Shown in pieces: positions 44,004 to 54,439 of a stretch of 64,000 nucleotides of DNA. Source of the stretch: Undaria pinnatifida (Eukaryota > Sar > Phaeophyceae > Laminariales > Alariaceae); the NCBI GenBank assembly GCA_012845835.1, contig JABAKD010000002.1, forward strand, positions 16,887,629-16,951,628. Reading direction: 5' to 3'. The position numbers and the translations under genes were made by a program. Below the pieces are notes generated by a model. It worked only from the letters and a program-made list of their open reading frames with translations. It made no database searches and had not been told where the DNA came from. Every line of letters starts with the position of its first letter. Position 1 is the first letter of the stretch.

Positions 44004-47000
44004 CTGCGAATGGGAACCGACGGCAGCACACGCAAGCAGTGAATCTCTTCAGACATGCGGCTGGGTTGGGCTGCGTTGTTCAGAAGGGTAGCGGTTGAGG
44101 ACACAAAACACCTCACGTATAGTCTTCGCACGAGAAAACGCCGGTCCGTTCATACTGTGGTGGCGTGAAATGGAAAACATACTCGATTGGAAAGTGGTGC
44201 ACTGATTTTTCCGGCCGACTTTTGCACCCAAACGACAGACCTCTCGCTGGTATGTAAAGCATATATTATTTTGTCGAACCTGAATAGAAAAGAAAGCGCG
44301 CGCGCAATGTTTGGCGCCGAAATGTATCATTGGAGCCATGCAGAAGCACGATGCACTAAGGGCGATCTCGGATTTAAGAACGACGCTGGCGAGATATGAA
44401 GGCGACGACACACTCTGCGAAACGGACCCTCACTGAACATACCCTTGAGTGCAAAGATATTCACTTTCAGTGAAACCGAGGCAGCGGCACGGACATATTT
44501 GCAGGAGAGAAACTCGCCGAAGGTAGGACATGGCAAAACACTAATCATTAGGGGCACGCAACTACCCAGCGACAAAATTCCCGCTAACGAAAACGCTCGA
44601 GGCACCCAGCCCCCAACTACTGAACACAAGCTAAACTGTCGATATGCGAAGGGCGCGGAGTCGCTCGCAGCAGCAACTCCGGACACACGGCGATCGACGA
44701 AGATGGTGGTGAGAGGTGAGAGGTGAGAGTTATACAACACCTGTGAAAATTGAAGAGCCAGACGCAGCTTGCAAAATATGAGTATCGACGAAACAAGTCG
44801 GTCTCAACAGCTGGGGTTGTTTTATCATTTAAAAAAAGAACACTGGCGAAAAAAATACAGATCGACCTTCTCCTACTTTTCATTTACTTGATGATGGTGA
44901 CTCCCCTCACCTCCGCCGGCATGCCCCTCCCCTCCTGCTCCCGTCTACGCCTTCGCTTCCACCGCTCCCGCTCCTCCTTCAGCTCTCGCTGCCTCTCCTT
45001 CTCGACCCTCTCATGCTCCAAGCGGCGAGCGCAGCGAGCTCTATCCCCTGCCGAACGCGCGAACACCTCGAAAACACCCAAAATCGCCGACAGGACAGGC
45101 TCCTTGGGCTTGGCCAGCAGACGCAAGCAAGCTACGGCGTCTACCCAGTCCGCTCCGGGCCCAGCGCTCGCGTCACTCCTGCTGCTGCCGCCGCCACTGC
45201 CGCTACCACCAATGCCGCATCTAATACCTACCCGCCGCGACGGTGGTGTCCGAGTTTTGGCTTGCCGGCCCTGCGTAACAGGCCCTTTGTGGCTTTCTCT
45301 CGAGGAGGCGGTGATAGTGGCGGGGGTGCTGGTGTGGACGCGTGCGGTCCGTTGGGTCCGTTGAAAGAACGTGAAGAGGGTGGTCAACTCGCTCTGCGGG
45401 AAGCCCACGTGCTTCCCTGTGATGTGCGTGGTAAACTGGCGACGTCGTGATGCAAGGAGCAACAAAAGCGAGGAAAAACAGAGGCATGTGAGAACGGGAG
45501 GCGGGCAGGGGGTGAGGGTTGCCCCCGGCATGGTGATACTGTATCAGCACCAGCTATCATAATCACTACCGCGGTACGAGTTGCACGATTTCTCCATTGA
45601 ATCTTGTCGTGGTGTTTGCCTTGCGATATTTCTGTTAAAGGTAAAATCATGAAATCCCGATCGCCTGCAGATGCAATCGGTCCCTCGTAGTCGAGATCTA
45701 CCGATCGGCATAGACGATATCAGAGCTACATGTAGCAGTATCGGTCGCGTCAGAAAAGCACCATGCTGCGGTAGGAAGGACGCTTCGGGGCCCAAATGTT
45801 TCTGATTGACAGACCCCCTCAACCCAGAAACTGTTCAAATTCTTTCAAATCCCACGGGTTTTTCACAGTTCCATTTTTATTACATCCACGACTGGCACAT
45901 GAACCTGGTCGTCGGGTTGCGCGTATAACTGTGTATCAAAGTTGTTATTTTGGGTGAGGTACAGAGTTCTCTATGCTACATGCGACATAGCATAGGAAAC
46001 CCGAGCAAAGGCAGTCCCTCTACCGTGGCACTACCGTAGCACTGCCGTAGTGCTGCTCTTCACGGGGGAAACTACACCAAGTAAGGCGAGCCATCAAACT
46101 GTGAATAACAAAAGCTAGCGCCTCTATTCCCCTCCAAACTGCGGACGTAACTAGCGCCGCCGTGATCGTTGCTATGGTCAGCCTGCATCAACGCGCTCTT
46201 CATTTTGGGGCAGTACCCAGATGTAAATCGATTGTGTTTTTTCCCCGGCAAACTAGATACAAGTACGTTTTGCCCTTTCCCACCCTCCCTCATCGTCTAC
46301 TCATCTTTCGTCATGCTTGTCACCTCAATTGGCCGCCGACGCTCGACGTCAACAACCCCTTAGGAACCGCACACATGTTGGGGAGAAATTACTTGGGAAT
46401 AGTGTGTGATTCTTCAGTTCTCAGTCCTGAAAGGTTATTTTTAGCGCTTCTGGATGTTACCTGAGACTTTGTTGCCAGCCTCGACGTGCCGACGGCCCTC
46501 CCGAAGCCAGCGCCTACCTCTTTCACCGCCTCGAGAGGGACGCCGAGCTGCGACACCGTTATCACCTGCGTGCCGAAGAAAAAAAAAAGTTACATCTTGC
46601 CACCCGCCACGAGTGTATATCATATGGAATAGCGTAAGGAAATCGTGGATTGCTAACGTCGGGCACATGAGTTACGGTCTCGACAATCCTTTTCGTGCGT
46701 CTTTTTCCTACTAATAATTTGCCGAAGTTGGTCTCAGGGTTGTAGGGATGGGTTGGTGGAAGAGCGAACCCTTTTGGGGCCGACGTACTATATCATACGG
46801 CGATAAAGCAGAGCACAAACGCGTTCGCATCATGGTGCGAGCATGCGGCACACGGCAGCGCAAGCTGTGCGCGTGTCTTACAGGCACTTGCATTGGAGTA
46901 TGGCAGTAAAATCGTCGTCGACTAAGCTAGCAGCCCGTGTTTCTTCGTTTGAAAGACGCTGCAACCGTCAGTTTTATTCGTCATTCCCCCCCCCCTCTGA

Positions 47001-48080
47001 AGCCCCTAACGGGATCGGTTTAGGGTTACGGTTAGGGGTGAGGTTATAGTTAGGGTTAGGGTCCGAGGTTATGGCTAGGGTTACGGTTATGGATGGGTTT
47101 GAGGTTACGGTTAGGGGCGAGTTTATGGTTAGGGTTACGGTTTGAGGTTATGGTTAGGGACGAGGTTATGGATGGGCTTGAGATTACGGTTACGGATAAG
47201 GTTTGGGGTTAGCACCGATAGGACTTTACCGATAGGAGTTTACCTCGAAACTTGGGGACAAACCACCTGGGTTTAGATAAAAGTTTTGTTTTGCGGCACA
47301 TGTAGCTAAGGAAGGGGGTACGAGAGGAACAATACGTGTAAATGTCTCTATCGTAATGCCGTAAGCTCACCGTGGCCACACGATAATTACCCATGTTCTA
47401 TACATTTATCCTGTACCTTTCTCATGCGAATCGGTATAGACACCACGAGATGGAAGGTGTTTGTCCGTAGAGAGAACAGGGCCACGCCATCTCTTCAAGC
47501 CACCCAAGACATGGACGCGTTGCAACATATTTCGCCCATTATTTCCCAAAACTAGGTATCACGTGCATGCCGACCAAGGGGGGCAACACTCCAGCAGAGG
47601 GGTCGTGGACATAACATACCGGGGACGGAGTCCCTACCTAGCGGCGAATGCGTATCGACGATCGGTTGACACGACTTGGCGATGGCCAACTCAACTCCAA
47701 CTGCTGTGACTATCAATATGCGAAATATGTATCGGGAGGCTCCACTGGATCTGCACAAGACGAAATCGCAGATATTGAAAGTGCTGAAGACGCGCCTCCT
47801 ACTACGGTAAGTCGCAACGTCCTCCACGGCACGAACCGCAATACGTAAGAGGGGCCTGCTTATGTGATTCCCTGTATTGAGCATGAATACCTCAGCACGC
47901 CGCCAAAACATAACAAATGTCTTCACCGCGAACCCTGAACGTACGCGCTACGGCGTGCACGCCACACACCTTGAGGACCTGCTTGAGAAGGCTCCATTTC
48001 AGCCCATCCTCCTCGGTCTGCCTCGTCATTTTCACATCTAGAGCTGGTTTCCAGCCACGCTTCAGTGGGTCCTTGGGGGC
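43302..48080 (-). CDS. Four-exon gene with degenerate EF-hand-like segments (5' end incomplete)
   Basis: Rebuilt on the minus strand from exons 48080-47970, 46565-46461, 45435-44911 and 44003-43302. Every junction is GT-AG and in phase 0, giving 480 residues without a stop, which is strong support for one gene. It reads APKDPLKRGWKPALDVKMTR.., VITVSQLGVPLEAVKEVGAG.., FTTHITGKHVGFPQSELTTL.. and IISEPKAHSAAVASVPIPLK... SELTTLFTFFQ, DWVDAVACLRLLAKP with ILGVFEVFARS, and near the C terminus VTVEEFSEALVRCPEML resemble the helices of EF-hand pairs, but the calcium loops are poor or absent. A basic coiled coil (RRLEHERVEKERQRELKEER) lies between. So it may be a structural EF-hand-like protein rather than a calcium sensor; this is inference. 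There is no start methionine in exon 48080-47970, so upstream exons exist, possibly 48639-48487 and those at 50.4-51.8 kb. If the 44911 donor is skipped, the frame ends at 44884. Confidence 0.6.
44050..44880. other. Intron of the EF-hand-like gene
   Basis: Contains overlapping open frames on both strands near 44.3-44.75 kb. Neither has a domain or both splice sites, so none is called. Confidence 0.35.
44911..45435 (-). CDS. EF-hand-like gene, coiled-coil exon
   Basis: Acceptor ACGTCGCCAG|TTT, donor CGGCGGAG|GTGAGG, 175 codons, phase 0 at both ends. It encodes the first EF-hand-like pair and the basic coiled coil ending GRGMPAE. Confidence 0.55.
46461..46565 (-). CDS. EF-hand-like gene, 105-nt exon
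   Basis: Acceptor GGCACGCAG|GTG and donor TCTCAG|GTAACA. 35 codons, read VITVSQLGVPLEAVKEVGAG and on to LATKSQ. Strong sites on both sides and exact phase 0 make this a confident exon despite its size. Confidence 0.6.
47016..47215 (+). repeat. Degenerate telomere-like TTAGGG tract
   Basis: About 200 bp of GGTTAGGG, GGTTACGGTTA, GGTTATGG and GTTTAGGG words in one orientation. Too diverged for an active telomere; an interstitial relic or a G-rich satellite. It lies in an intron of the EF-hand-like gene. Confidence 0.75.
47970..48080 (-). CDS. EF-hand-like gene, 111-nt exon
   Basis: Acceptor ACGCCTGCAG|GCC and donor CCTCAAG|GTGTGT. 37 codons, APKDPLKRGWKPALDVKMTR then QTEEDGLKWSLLKQVLK, phase 0 at both ends. 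Confidence 0.6.
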
Positions 48081-48261
48081 CTGCAGGCGTAAGGGGCGGC
48101 CCAACGACCGTATTAAGCTTAGCAGAGCACTTCGATCCTCCACTCCGACAGTGCAACGGAAACCATGCGCTTCGAGACGCACCGCGTGCGCGCAAAGCAT
48201 CTGGACGCAGGATTGCCAGTGTGGTTACTATCGTTATCGTTTTCGATATCGTTAGGTGTCA

Positions 48262-48300
48262 ATATGGTTATGGTTATGGTTATGGTTATGGTTATGGTTA
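48262..48300 (+). repeat. (TATGGT)n microsatellite with TCGATATCG flanks
   Basis: Seven units of ATGGTT, flanked by GTTATCG/CGATATCG words from 48,225 to 48,365 that also repeat. It is simple sequence. Confidence 0.85.
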
Positions 48301-48486
48301 TCGATATCGATTGTGTTATCATTGTCGTCAACGATATCGTCATCCTTATCGTCATCGTTATCGTCACCGTTGTCGGCTCTTGTAGTTTTGCACCGTTTTT
48401 CAACGTTTTTCAACCGAAAAACGAAAAAACAAACCGCGCCAGCCTCGAGATGAGTTCCATCGTGATGTACATGATGTGCTTCTCAC

Positions 48487-48639
48487 CGTCGTGTACAACG
48501 CACCCCCACTGAGGAAGCCAGTTTCCTGGTCCATCCTCTTGGGAGTGCGTACGTGAGCCTTCCTTGTGTCCAGACCCTCGCTGTCCCCCTCACCCAAAGG
48601 GGATCGAACCGTCATGCCCGCAGATGATGACCCTGTCCG
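48487..48639 (-). CDS. Possible further upstream exon of the EF-hand-like gene
   Basis: A 51-codon open segment in phase 0 at both ends, with donor CACGACG|GTGAGA and acceptor TTAGTGCAG|CGG, reads RTPKRMDQETGFLSGGALYT near its end. The phase fits the next exon. The acceptor lacks a pyrimidine tract, and the same DNA holds an A-box-like TAGTGCAGCGG and a B box GGTTCGATCCC, so it may instead be a tRNA-derived relic. Confidence 0.3.
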
Positions 48640-48839
48640 CTGCACTAAGTCGCCATTTGCGTTTTCGAGAGAGGCGTTTCGCCTTAGAATGGACATCGTG
48701 AAACTGCCGGCAGCGGTAGAGTTCAGAAGGCGGGGGACGTGGAATGGGGATCCTTGTTTGTTGGTTGCGGCTTCTTCGTTGTGTTGTTTTGAAGTTCGAT
48801 GTTTGGGTGCTGGTTATTGATGGTGTTTTAACATGTTGG

Positions 48840-49055
48840 TTTTATTTCTTGTTTTTTATTTGAACTGGTATGTCCTTGCTTTTGTTGTTGTCTTTGTTTT
48901 TGTTCATGTACGGCGTTGATATTTTTCGTTTTGCCTTTTTTTTGCTTTGTCGTTGTTTTTGTGTTTATATTTCTCGTTATTTTTTCTCTTGATCCGTTCG
49001 TTGTTTTTTTCGTGCTTGCTCGTTTTGGTCATCGTTGCACAAAACACGCTTTAGA
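48840..49055. other. T-rich intergenic or intronic sequence
   Basis: Strongly T-rich on the + strand (TTTTTG and GTTGTTT words). Nothing else was recognised. Confidence 0.4.
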
Positions 49056-49057
49056 TG

Positions 49058-49812
49058 TAAAACCTACTATTGTGAGAAATATTTTGAGCGACGATTTCTC
49101 TCTTTAACAGGGATCTCCGACGCCAAATGTAAAAACCATCCCTTGTGCGACCAGAAATCATTGTTATTTCTGGGCTCAGAAATAAGCGAGACCAGAAATC
49201 AGCGGATTTGATGATTTCTGATTCAGAAATAGCAGCTCTTCCATGCTCTCAGAACTGCTCTTCCATCCTCTCAGAACTGCTCTTCCATCCTCTCAGAAGT
49301 GGGATTATTTTACTTTTGAATACTGCCTCGTACCAAGTATCACACGTCACCATTGCCTACTATGTACCTGGTATGATACCTGTCTGCTGTACACGTCACC
49401 CAACACCTACAGCAAAGAGTCACAAACACACCTACTACAGCATACCGCGCTTGTTGTGTGCGAGACAGAGCTTCGTCCTCACACAAACGCGACAGCAGCA
49501 GCAGCACCACCATCAAAACCACCACAGCAGCACTACACCAGCACCACACTAGCAACACAGCAGTAGAGACAGCAGCAGAGGCGGTGGTCACCTCACGTCG
49601 CGGCGACGGTGTACATACCAGATTTCAAACATAAAAGCAAACGAGAAAACAAGACCTACCAATTCAAAATAAAACCAATTTCCAAAAACCAGAAGCCATA
49701 ATGGACGCCCCTTATTTCTCATGCAGTTATTTCTGGAGCCTCAAAACTAGAAACATAATCGCCAGAAATAATCGCTCAATTTTTTTCCATGATAGTAGGT
49801 TTAATAGAATAC
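49058..49812. mobile_element. 755-bp element with long terminal inverted repeats
   Basis: The left end AAAACCTACTAT..TTTTGAGCGA..ATTTCT has an inverted match at the right end (AGAAATAATCGCTCAA..ATAGTAGGTTT), together about 45 bp. Both sides continue inward with CCAGAAAT/ATTTCTGG palindromes. The interior holds a 24-bp tandem repeat and a CAG cluster. No transposase is encoded. Confidence 0.6.
49236..49305 (+). repeat. Tandem 24-bp repeat
   Basis: GCTCTTCCAT(C/G)CTCTCAGAACT occurs about three times in direct succession inside the TIR element. Confidence 0.8.
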
Positions 49813-50138
49813 ATGTTTGGACGGCGTCGCACCTAGACGCGCATTTCTCCCGGAAGGATGACCCCCCCCAAAAAAAACTCGGATTGTTTGTTTTGTTTAG
49901 CAACGCGATATTAATGGGTCCAGGCCGAGAAAGTGCCAAGAGTCGCAGACGCATTCGAACCCCTCTTACCCCATCGTACTCTCTCAGCACCTAATTCAGG
50001 CTTCTCCAGTCAAAATGACCTCCATATGCAAACGGCTGTGACGGTTGCAGAGAACAGACTCTTCTACAGGGCTAGATAGTGACATACGCATTGTAATCAA
50101 CAAGTGTATACAGAGCAACCATGGCTGCGGTTGAGACG

Positions 50139-50405
50139 CATGTTACGATGGAGGTACGAGCAATTTTCGTCCGAAACGATTTCTGAATGGCGGGGCTCCT
50201 TAACCCAAAATCGTCCGAATTTCGCTATTTAAAAAAATGAAAAATGTTATTTTCGTTGTATATCTAGGCCACGGGATTTTTCATCTGGTAGCAGTTTCTT
50301 CCCCCCTCCTAATAAGTTTTTGGGTTAAGAAGGACATGTCTTAACCTCCAACCGTGAGAGGTAGTATTAGAAAAAAGTGGTTCACCTCTATCGAAGCAAT
50401 TACGC
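50139..50405 (+). mobile_element. MITE family M copy
   Basis: From GCATGTTACGATGGAGGTAC to TTCACCTCTATCGAAGCAA, interior GGGGCTCCTTAACCCAAAAT and CGTCCG. It keeps TTAA at 50,201-50,204, the same site that is occupied by a mini-element in the 62.6-kb copy. Confidence 0.6.
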
Positions 50406-50444
50406 CGCATTCTTATCAACGCTTGCGCTACTACTGTCACGTAC

Positions 50445-50590
50445 CCGTGGCTAGCCGCTGCACGCCTCATCCCGGGCCCCGCCGTGGATGGCCGGGCGTC
50501 ATTTCCCGTCGTCTCGCCGTCATACCACGGAGACGGCTGCAACCTCTTCGGTTGCGATCCATGGGGGTACATAGCAGACTCGGGCCAGGC
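50445..50590 (-). CDS. Candidate exon, unknown protein
   Basis: Bounded by a very good acceptor (ACTCGTCCTCAG|GCC) and donor (CCACGG|GTACGT) on the minus strand; reads ESAMYPHGSQPKRLQPSPWY. Low-complexity, no family recognised. Its phase does not fit the phase-0 chain downstream without another exon. Confidence 0.25.
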
Positions 50591-50683
50591 CTGAGGACGA
50601 GTGGAGGCCGCGGGCAGAGCATCGTTTGAGGGGATTCGGTGTCAGGTAAGAGCAATAAAATAAAGCGCAATTTTCCACGTCAC

Positions 50684-50869
50684 GCTCCTTTTTCCCTCGC
50701 CCCGGGGGTCCCAAAACGCTAGCTCCTCGCGATCAACGAAGATCTTACGCATCGCCGAAAAAATCTTCCCGGCGTAAAATGGATGGACGAGAAATGTGTG
50801 ACAGGCGGGAGTAGGATACTCTCTTGCGAACTTTTGAATATGCAAGATCAGTCTCTCGCAATTCGCTAT
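50684..50869 (-). CDS. Candidate exon with CRAL-TRIO-like sequence
   Basis: 62 codons on the minus strand after the acceptor ATAGAACAG|ATA: IANCERLILHIQKFAREYPT, then HTFLVHPFYAGKIFSAMRKI, then FVDREELAFW. The layout YP..n..LV.PFYAGKIF..MRK.FVD resembles the helix-strand region of CRAL-TRIO (Sec14) lipid-binding domains. The donor AGC|GTGACG is weak. The assignment rests on this short stretch only. Confidence 0.35.
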
Positions 50870-51668
50870 CTGTTCTATGAACATGTTTATGCTTTACGTG
50901 CGAGGTTTGCGCGGCAAGTCAAGACAGCGCCGCTTACGAAAGACGTCGCCCCCCCCTTAACAAAATCCTCGCCCTTCGCTCCCCCATCAAAGCCGTCCCC
51001 CGCCCTGTCAAACACCTCTCCCCCATCTTGTCAAAAGGCTTTGTCCCGTTCCTATCCTCCCCATACAAGCACACATGAACTCTCGTGGCGCGACCGCATG
51101 GTGTCTGACCTTGGGCGTTGTCGTTGTCGCCAGCGACGGCGAGGTAGAGCACCGAAGCATCGGACCCCACTCGTCAACTCGGAAGCCTTCGTGACGAGCG
51201 CCGTCGTCCTTGGCTGCCCCGCCCCTCGAAGCCGATACTTGTCGCCGCACCATGCGCAGTGTACCCTTTGCGCCGTAACGGCTGGCGGCCGCAAGAGGAC
51301 CACTACCGCTTAAGGTGGCACGGTTTTGGTACCTTGCGGGAGGCGGGGGGGGGGGGGCGCGCGGTGGACTTGCGTTCTGGAACGACTCCTAAGTACCTGG
51401 TATAGAGTACGCACCTACAGTTGTATGTCCGCCTTTTCGCCTGATGCGAGTAACAAGTTGCTCGAACAAAGGTGCTATCAAAGGAGAGAATGTGGTGAAT
51501 ATTTCAATTTTTGGTCACAGCGATAGTCCGCGGTATGTGATACGGTGACATGTCTGGTGACGACAGTACAAGTAGGGCGTGAAACCTCCACGTCGAACGC
51601 CCTTCACAAAAGAGGGCGCTTTGTGCGTTAAGAAGATGCGTGCATGGAATACAATGAATGGAACTTAC

Positions 51669-51842
51669 CCGTAGTGCCATGCCCGTCTTTGTCCAAACTG
51701 CACTGTCTCCGCGATGCACCCGTACAGCGCTTCCTCTTTCTCTCGTCGCACGGTCTTCCTTTCTCTGCAAGCTCTCGAAGGGGTCGGCTTGCACAGGTAT
51801 TCTCTGGAAGCTCTCGAAGCGGACGGCTTGCCGGACGCTCTC
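51669..51842 (-). CDS. Candidate exon upstream of the EF-hand-like gene
   Basis: 58 codons in phase 0 with a near-ideal donor CTACGG|GTAAGTT and acceptor ATCGACCTAG|GAG. It encodes ESVRQAVRFESFQRIPVQAD then PFESLQRKEDRATRERGSAV, with an internal FESFQ/FESLQ repeat that reflects a ~39-bp DNA duplication. No family recognised. It may belong to the gene at 43.3-48.1 kb or to a separate upstream gene. Confidence 0.35.
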
Positions 51843-51859
51843 CTAGGTCGATGACGCCT

Positions 51860-52700
51860 TAGCAGGCGGTCTTCGTTTCCAACCTACGACGAGTAAGCGT
51901 GGGGGGCGACAAACGCGCGTGCAAGGTGTGGCGCGAGGGAAAGGCGTTTATCACACTGTAAACATTATCCCACACTGTTTTCAAGCAGTTTGTCCGCAAA
52001 CACGTGGGTGCGGGGTTACACATTGTTTTTGAGACGGGGTCTTGAGCCCTTTGACACACGATGTTAAGGAAAGTTTGTTGTGAGCTTTGGGTGCGGTTGA
52101 TGTTTCAGCTCTAAACGCACCACTCCATCTTCTTCGTCTTCGTCTGCCTGCTTCGGCTTCTGGCCGGGATTATCCACGATACACATGTTTATATACAGTA
52201 GTGAGGATGCCGCTTTGAACTCGCTCTGAACTCGACAGTACGTATATCAAGGTACGAGTGTTTTACATAGACATATAAACATATACTTCGAGGTATATGA
52301 TCATTCTTTTTTGGGGGGATTCGGTTAGGATTTTTTTCGTCTCGGCCTCAGTATGCGATTCTCGGAACTGGAGTTATCGGTCAAAAGCTTCGTTCGAGCG
52401 CCGTCTTCGGGGGGCGGCTCCAGCGCCCCTCGCTCTGCCGTATCCGTTCCGCACCTCGACGTGAACGCGGATAGACGCTGAGCGAGACAAGCGAGAAGTG
52501 CCTTCTTTTGTATTTTGGGCGGTATACGCCCGAGCTATTATCGAATCTTGGAATATGTAGAGCTTGAACGAATAAATAAGGGACCACATTTCCAAATTAG
52601 CATCATTCCCAAATTGGCATATAATTTTCTTCCCGACGATGCTTTTCTCATGGCCGCCTCAAAGCGCTTGCCCTATCGTAGCCACTATTACTGCAGTGTG
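51860..52700. other. Intergenic, nothing firm
   Basis: No gene supported. TCTCGG..TCGGTCAAA..TTCGTTCGA near 52,365 resembles 53,265-53,300, a short dispersed repeat. Confidence 0.35.
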
Positions 52701-52705
52701 TCGTT

Positions 52706-52830
52706 TCCTTTTGGCTCAGTGGGTATAGTGTTATATAACCAACGAAGGATGTGTAGTGAGTACGATTCTCACCCAGATTATATTTGGTATTCTGGAGCGT
52801 GCGCGCTGGAGACGTTATGAATGGTTATGA
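52706..52830 (+). mobile_element. SINE-B, tRNA-headed
   Basis: A-box-like TTGGCTCAGTGGGTATAGTG and B-box-like AGTACGATTCTCACCC, then GGAGCGTGCGCGCTGGAGAC and TTATGAATGGTTAT. The same tail appears at 53.15 kb. Confidence 0.55.
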
Positions 52831-52922
52831 TAGTTGTTAGTGTTCTCCTGAGTACTACTAACTGTAGCAGTACGTGGAGAGAGGATAGCTCTGGAGATCC
52901 CTCTCACGAAGTCGGTGAGGAT

Positions 52923-53098
52923 TAATTAACGAACTCAAAAACATACAAGTATTTGGTTGTTTTTTTAGCATAACCCAATGAGTTACTGAGTCACGTGACA
53001 GTGGGTAGTTTAATTAACGAACTCAAAAACATACAAGTATTTGGTTGTTTTTTTAGCATAACCCAATGAGTTACTGAGTCACGTGACAGTGGGTAGTG
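52923..53098 (+). repeat. Perfect tandem duplication, 88-bp unit
   Basis: TAATTAACGAACTCAAAAAC at 52,923 recurs at 53,011 and the units are identical by eye up to CAGTGGGTAGT. It lies inside a second SINE-B copy and separates its head from its B box. Confidence 0.85.
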
Positions 53099-53180
53099 CT
53101 ATGTGTCGTGAGTTCGATTCTCACCGACTTCATATTTGTCTTTTTCAAGCGTGCGCGCTGACGACATTATGAATGGTTAT
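53099..53180 (+). mobile_element. SINE-B 3' part
   Basis: GAGTTCGATTCTCACCGACT, then AAGCGTGCGCGCTGACGACA and TTATGAATGGTTAT, as in the copy at 52.7 kb. Confidence 0.5.
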
Positions 53181-53490
53181 TTTGGTAGTTTAACATAGTA
53201 CGCAGCACTACCCACTGAGCCACTGAGCCATTGAGTAACTAAATAGCTCAGTGGGGGCACTGCTGTAGGAATTCTCGGTCAAATCAATTTGTTCGAAGGG
53301 CGCTGTCCAACGCCTTCCTTATCCGTCCCCTATACCTGGTCGTGGACGAGTACTACGTACGGGAGGTAAGAAACACATCCGAGAATCGCGGCGACGATTT
53401 TGGATTTTGGATTCCTCTGGGCAGTTCTTTTTCCGAGAACGGGTCAATGCGTGGCGTACTAGTCGATGGCACAGCAGCAATCCATGGTAG

Positions 53491-53520
53491 TAGTGTGTGT
53501 GTGTGTGTGTGTGTGTGTGC
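53491..53520 (+). repeat. (GT)n microsatellite
   Basis: About 14 GT dinucleotides in a row. Confidence 0.95.
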
Positions 53521-53686
53521 ATACCGTTCTCCTTCGGCCTGCCCCGTCCTTGGGGTGGGCCGAGGAAGCCCGCGAGGACCTGCAGCGGTCTAGCGGCAGT
53601 CACACGGGCATCGAGCCTCGGGCTGGGTAGAGAGGGAACCTTGCGCGGTCTGGCTAGTGAACTGCTCACTCTAAGGACCGCGTGGG

Positions 53687-54241
53687 GTGGTGGTGATGGG
53701 TTTTCTTTTTAACCCCGACGCCGAGGAGTTCATCCCCGGGGCAGGACGGGTACATCACCACAGCAGAGAGCGCAGCGTGGGCAGCTTGGGGAGTGGAGAG
53801 GCTGGCCACCGCGTGGGTACGCATGCACGACAGGAAGGATGGGAGTGTCGGCGTTGGCTGGGACGGCTGCACCCAGCCAGCGGAAACCAAGGCGCGAACC
53901 GGGCTACGAAACGGAGAGCCACAATCATCACATTAATAGAGAGAAAGAAGAAACAACAGAAACAGAAACGGAGGAGGGGACGAGCCTCTCGTCGGCTGGC
54001 TGAGAAAGCAGCACGCGAGACTCGTAAGAGACGGAAGGCGGCACTTGTGGCGGTAGCGACCTACAACGTGCGTACCCTGGCCGTAAAGGGGAAGAACGGG
54101 TATGGGCATGACGAGCGTGTACTGGCGAAAGGCCAGCAACTCGGCTGTGACTTCATTGGCCTGCAGGAAACTCGACGGCCCGGCAACACGAGATTCAGTG
54201 CAGCTGGATACCAAGTTTTTTGCTCAGGTATTTTGGCTTAA
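53687..54241 (+). pseudogene. LINE endonuclease (EEP-type) N-terminal fragment
   Basis: Open frame whose last 60 residues are the start of an apurinic-like endonuclease of a non-LTR retrotransposon: ATYNVRTLAVKGKNGYGHDE, then QLGCDFIGLQETRR and SAAGYQVFCSG. TYNVRTL and FIGLQETR are the first two catalytic blocks (the Asn and the metal-binding Glu). The ~120 residues before are Arg/Lys-rich, as in a nucleic-acid-binding leader. The frame stops right after FCSG where the sequence turns into G-rich repeats, so the rest of the endonuclease and all of the reverse transcriptase are gone. The loss is at the 3' side, the opposite of ordinary 5' truncation. Not functional alone. Confidence 0.7.
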
Positions 54242-54439
54242 TGAGAAGAACACAAAGGGGGGAGGGGGGGAAACAGGAGGAGTAGAAGGAAAGCCGTCCA
54301 AGGGAATGGGGGCAGGGGGGGCAACAGGAGGAATAGAATGGAGACCGCGGTGGACGAAGGCAGGAAGGAGATGGCAGACAGGGTAGCAAGGTACCAGGCC
54401 GACTAGTAGGTACATAGCACTTTTCGTCTTTTTCTGGGG

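Noticed and set aside
48582-48655. tRNA-Met-like gene on the minus strand
   Set aside because: Box-like words and a CAT loop are visible, but the D arm is too short and the acceptor stem does not pair.
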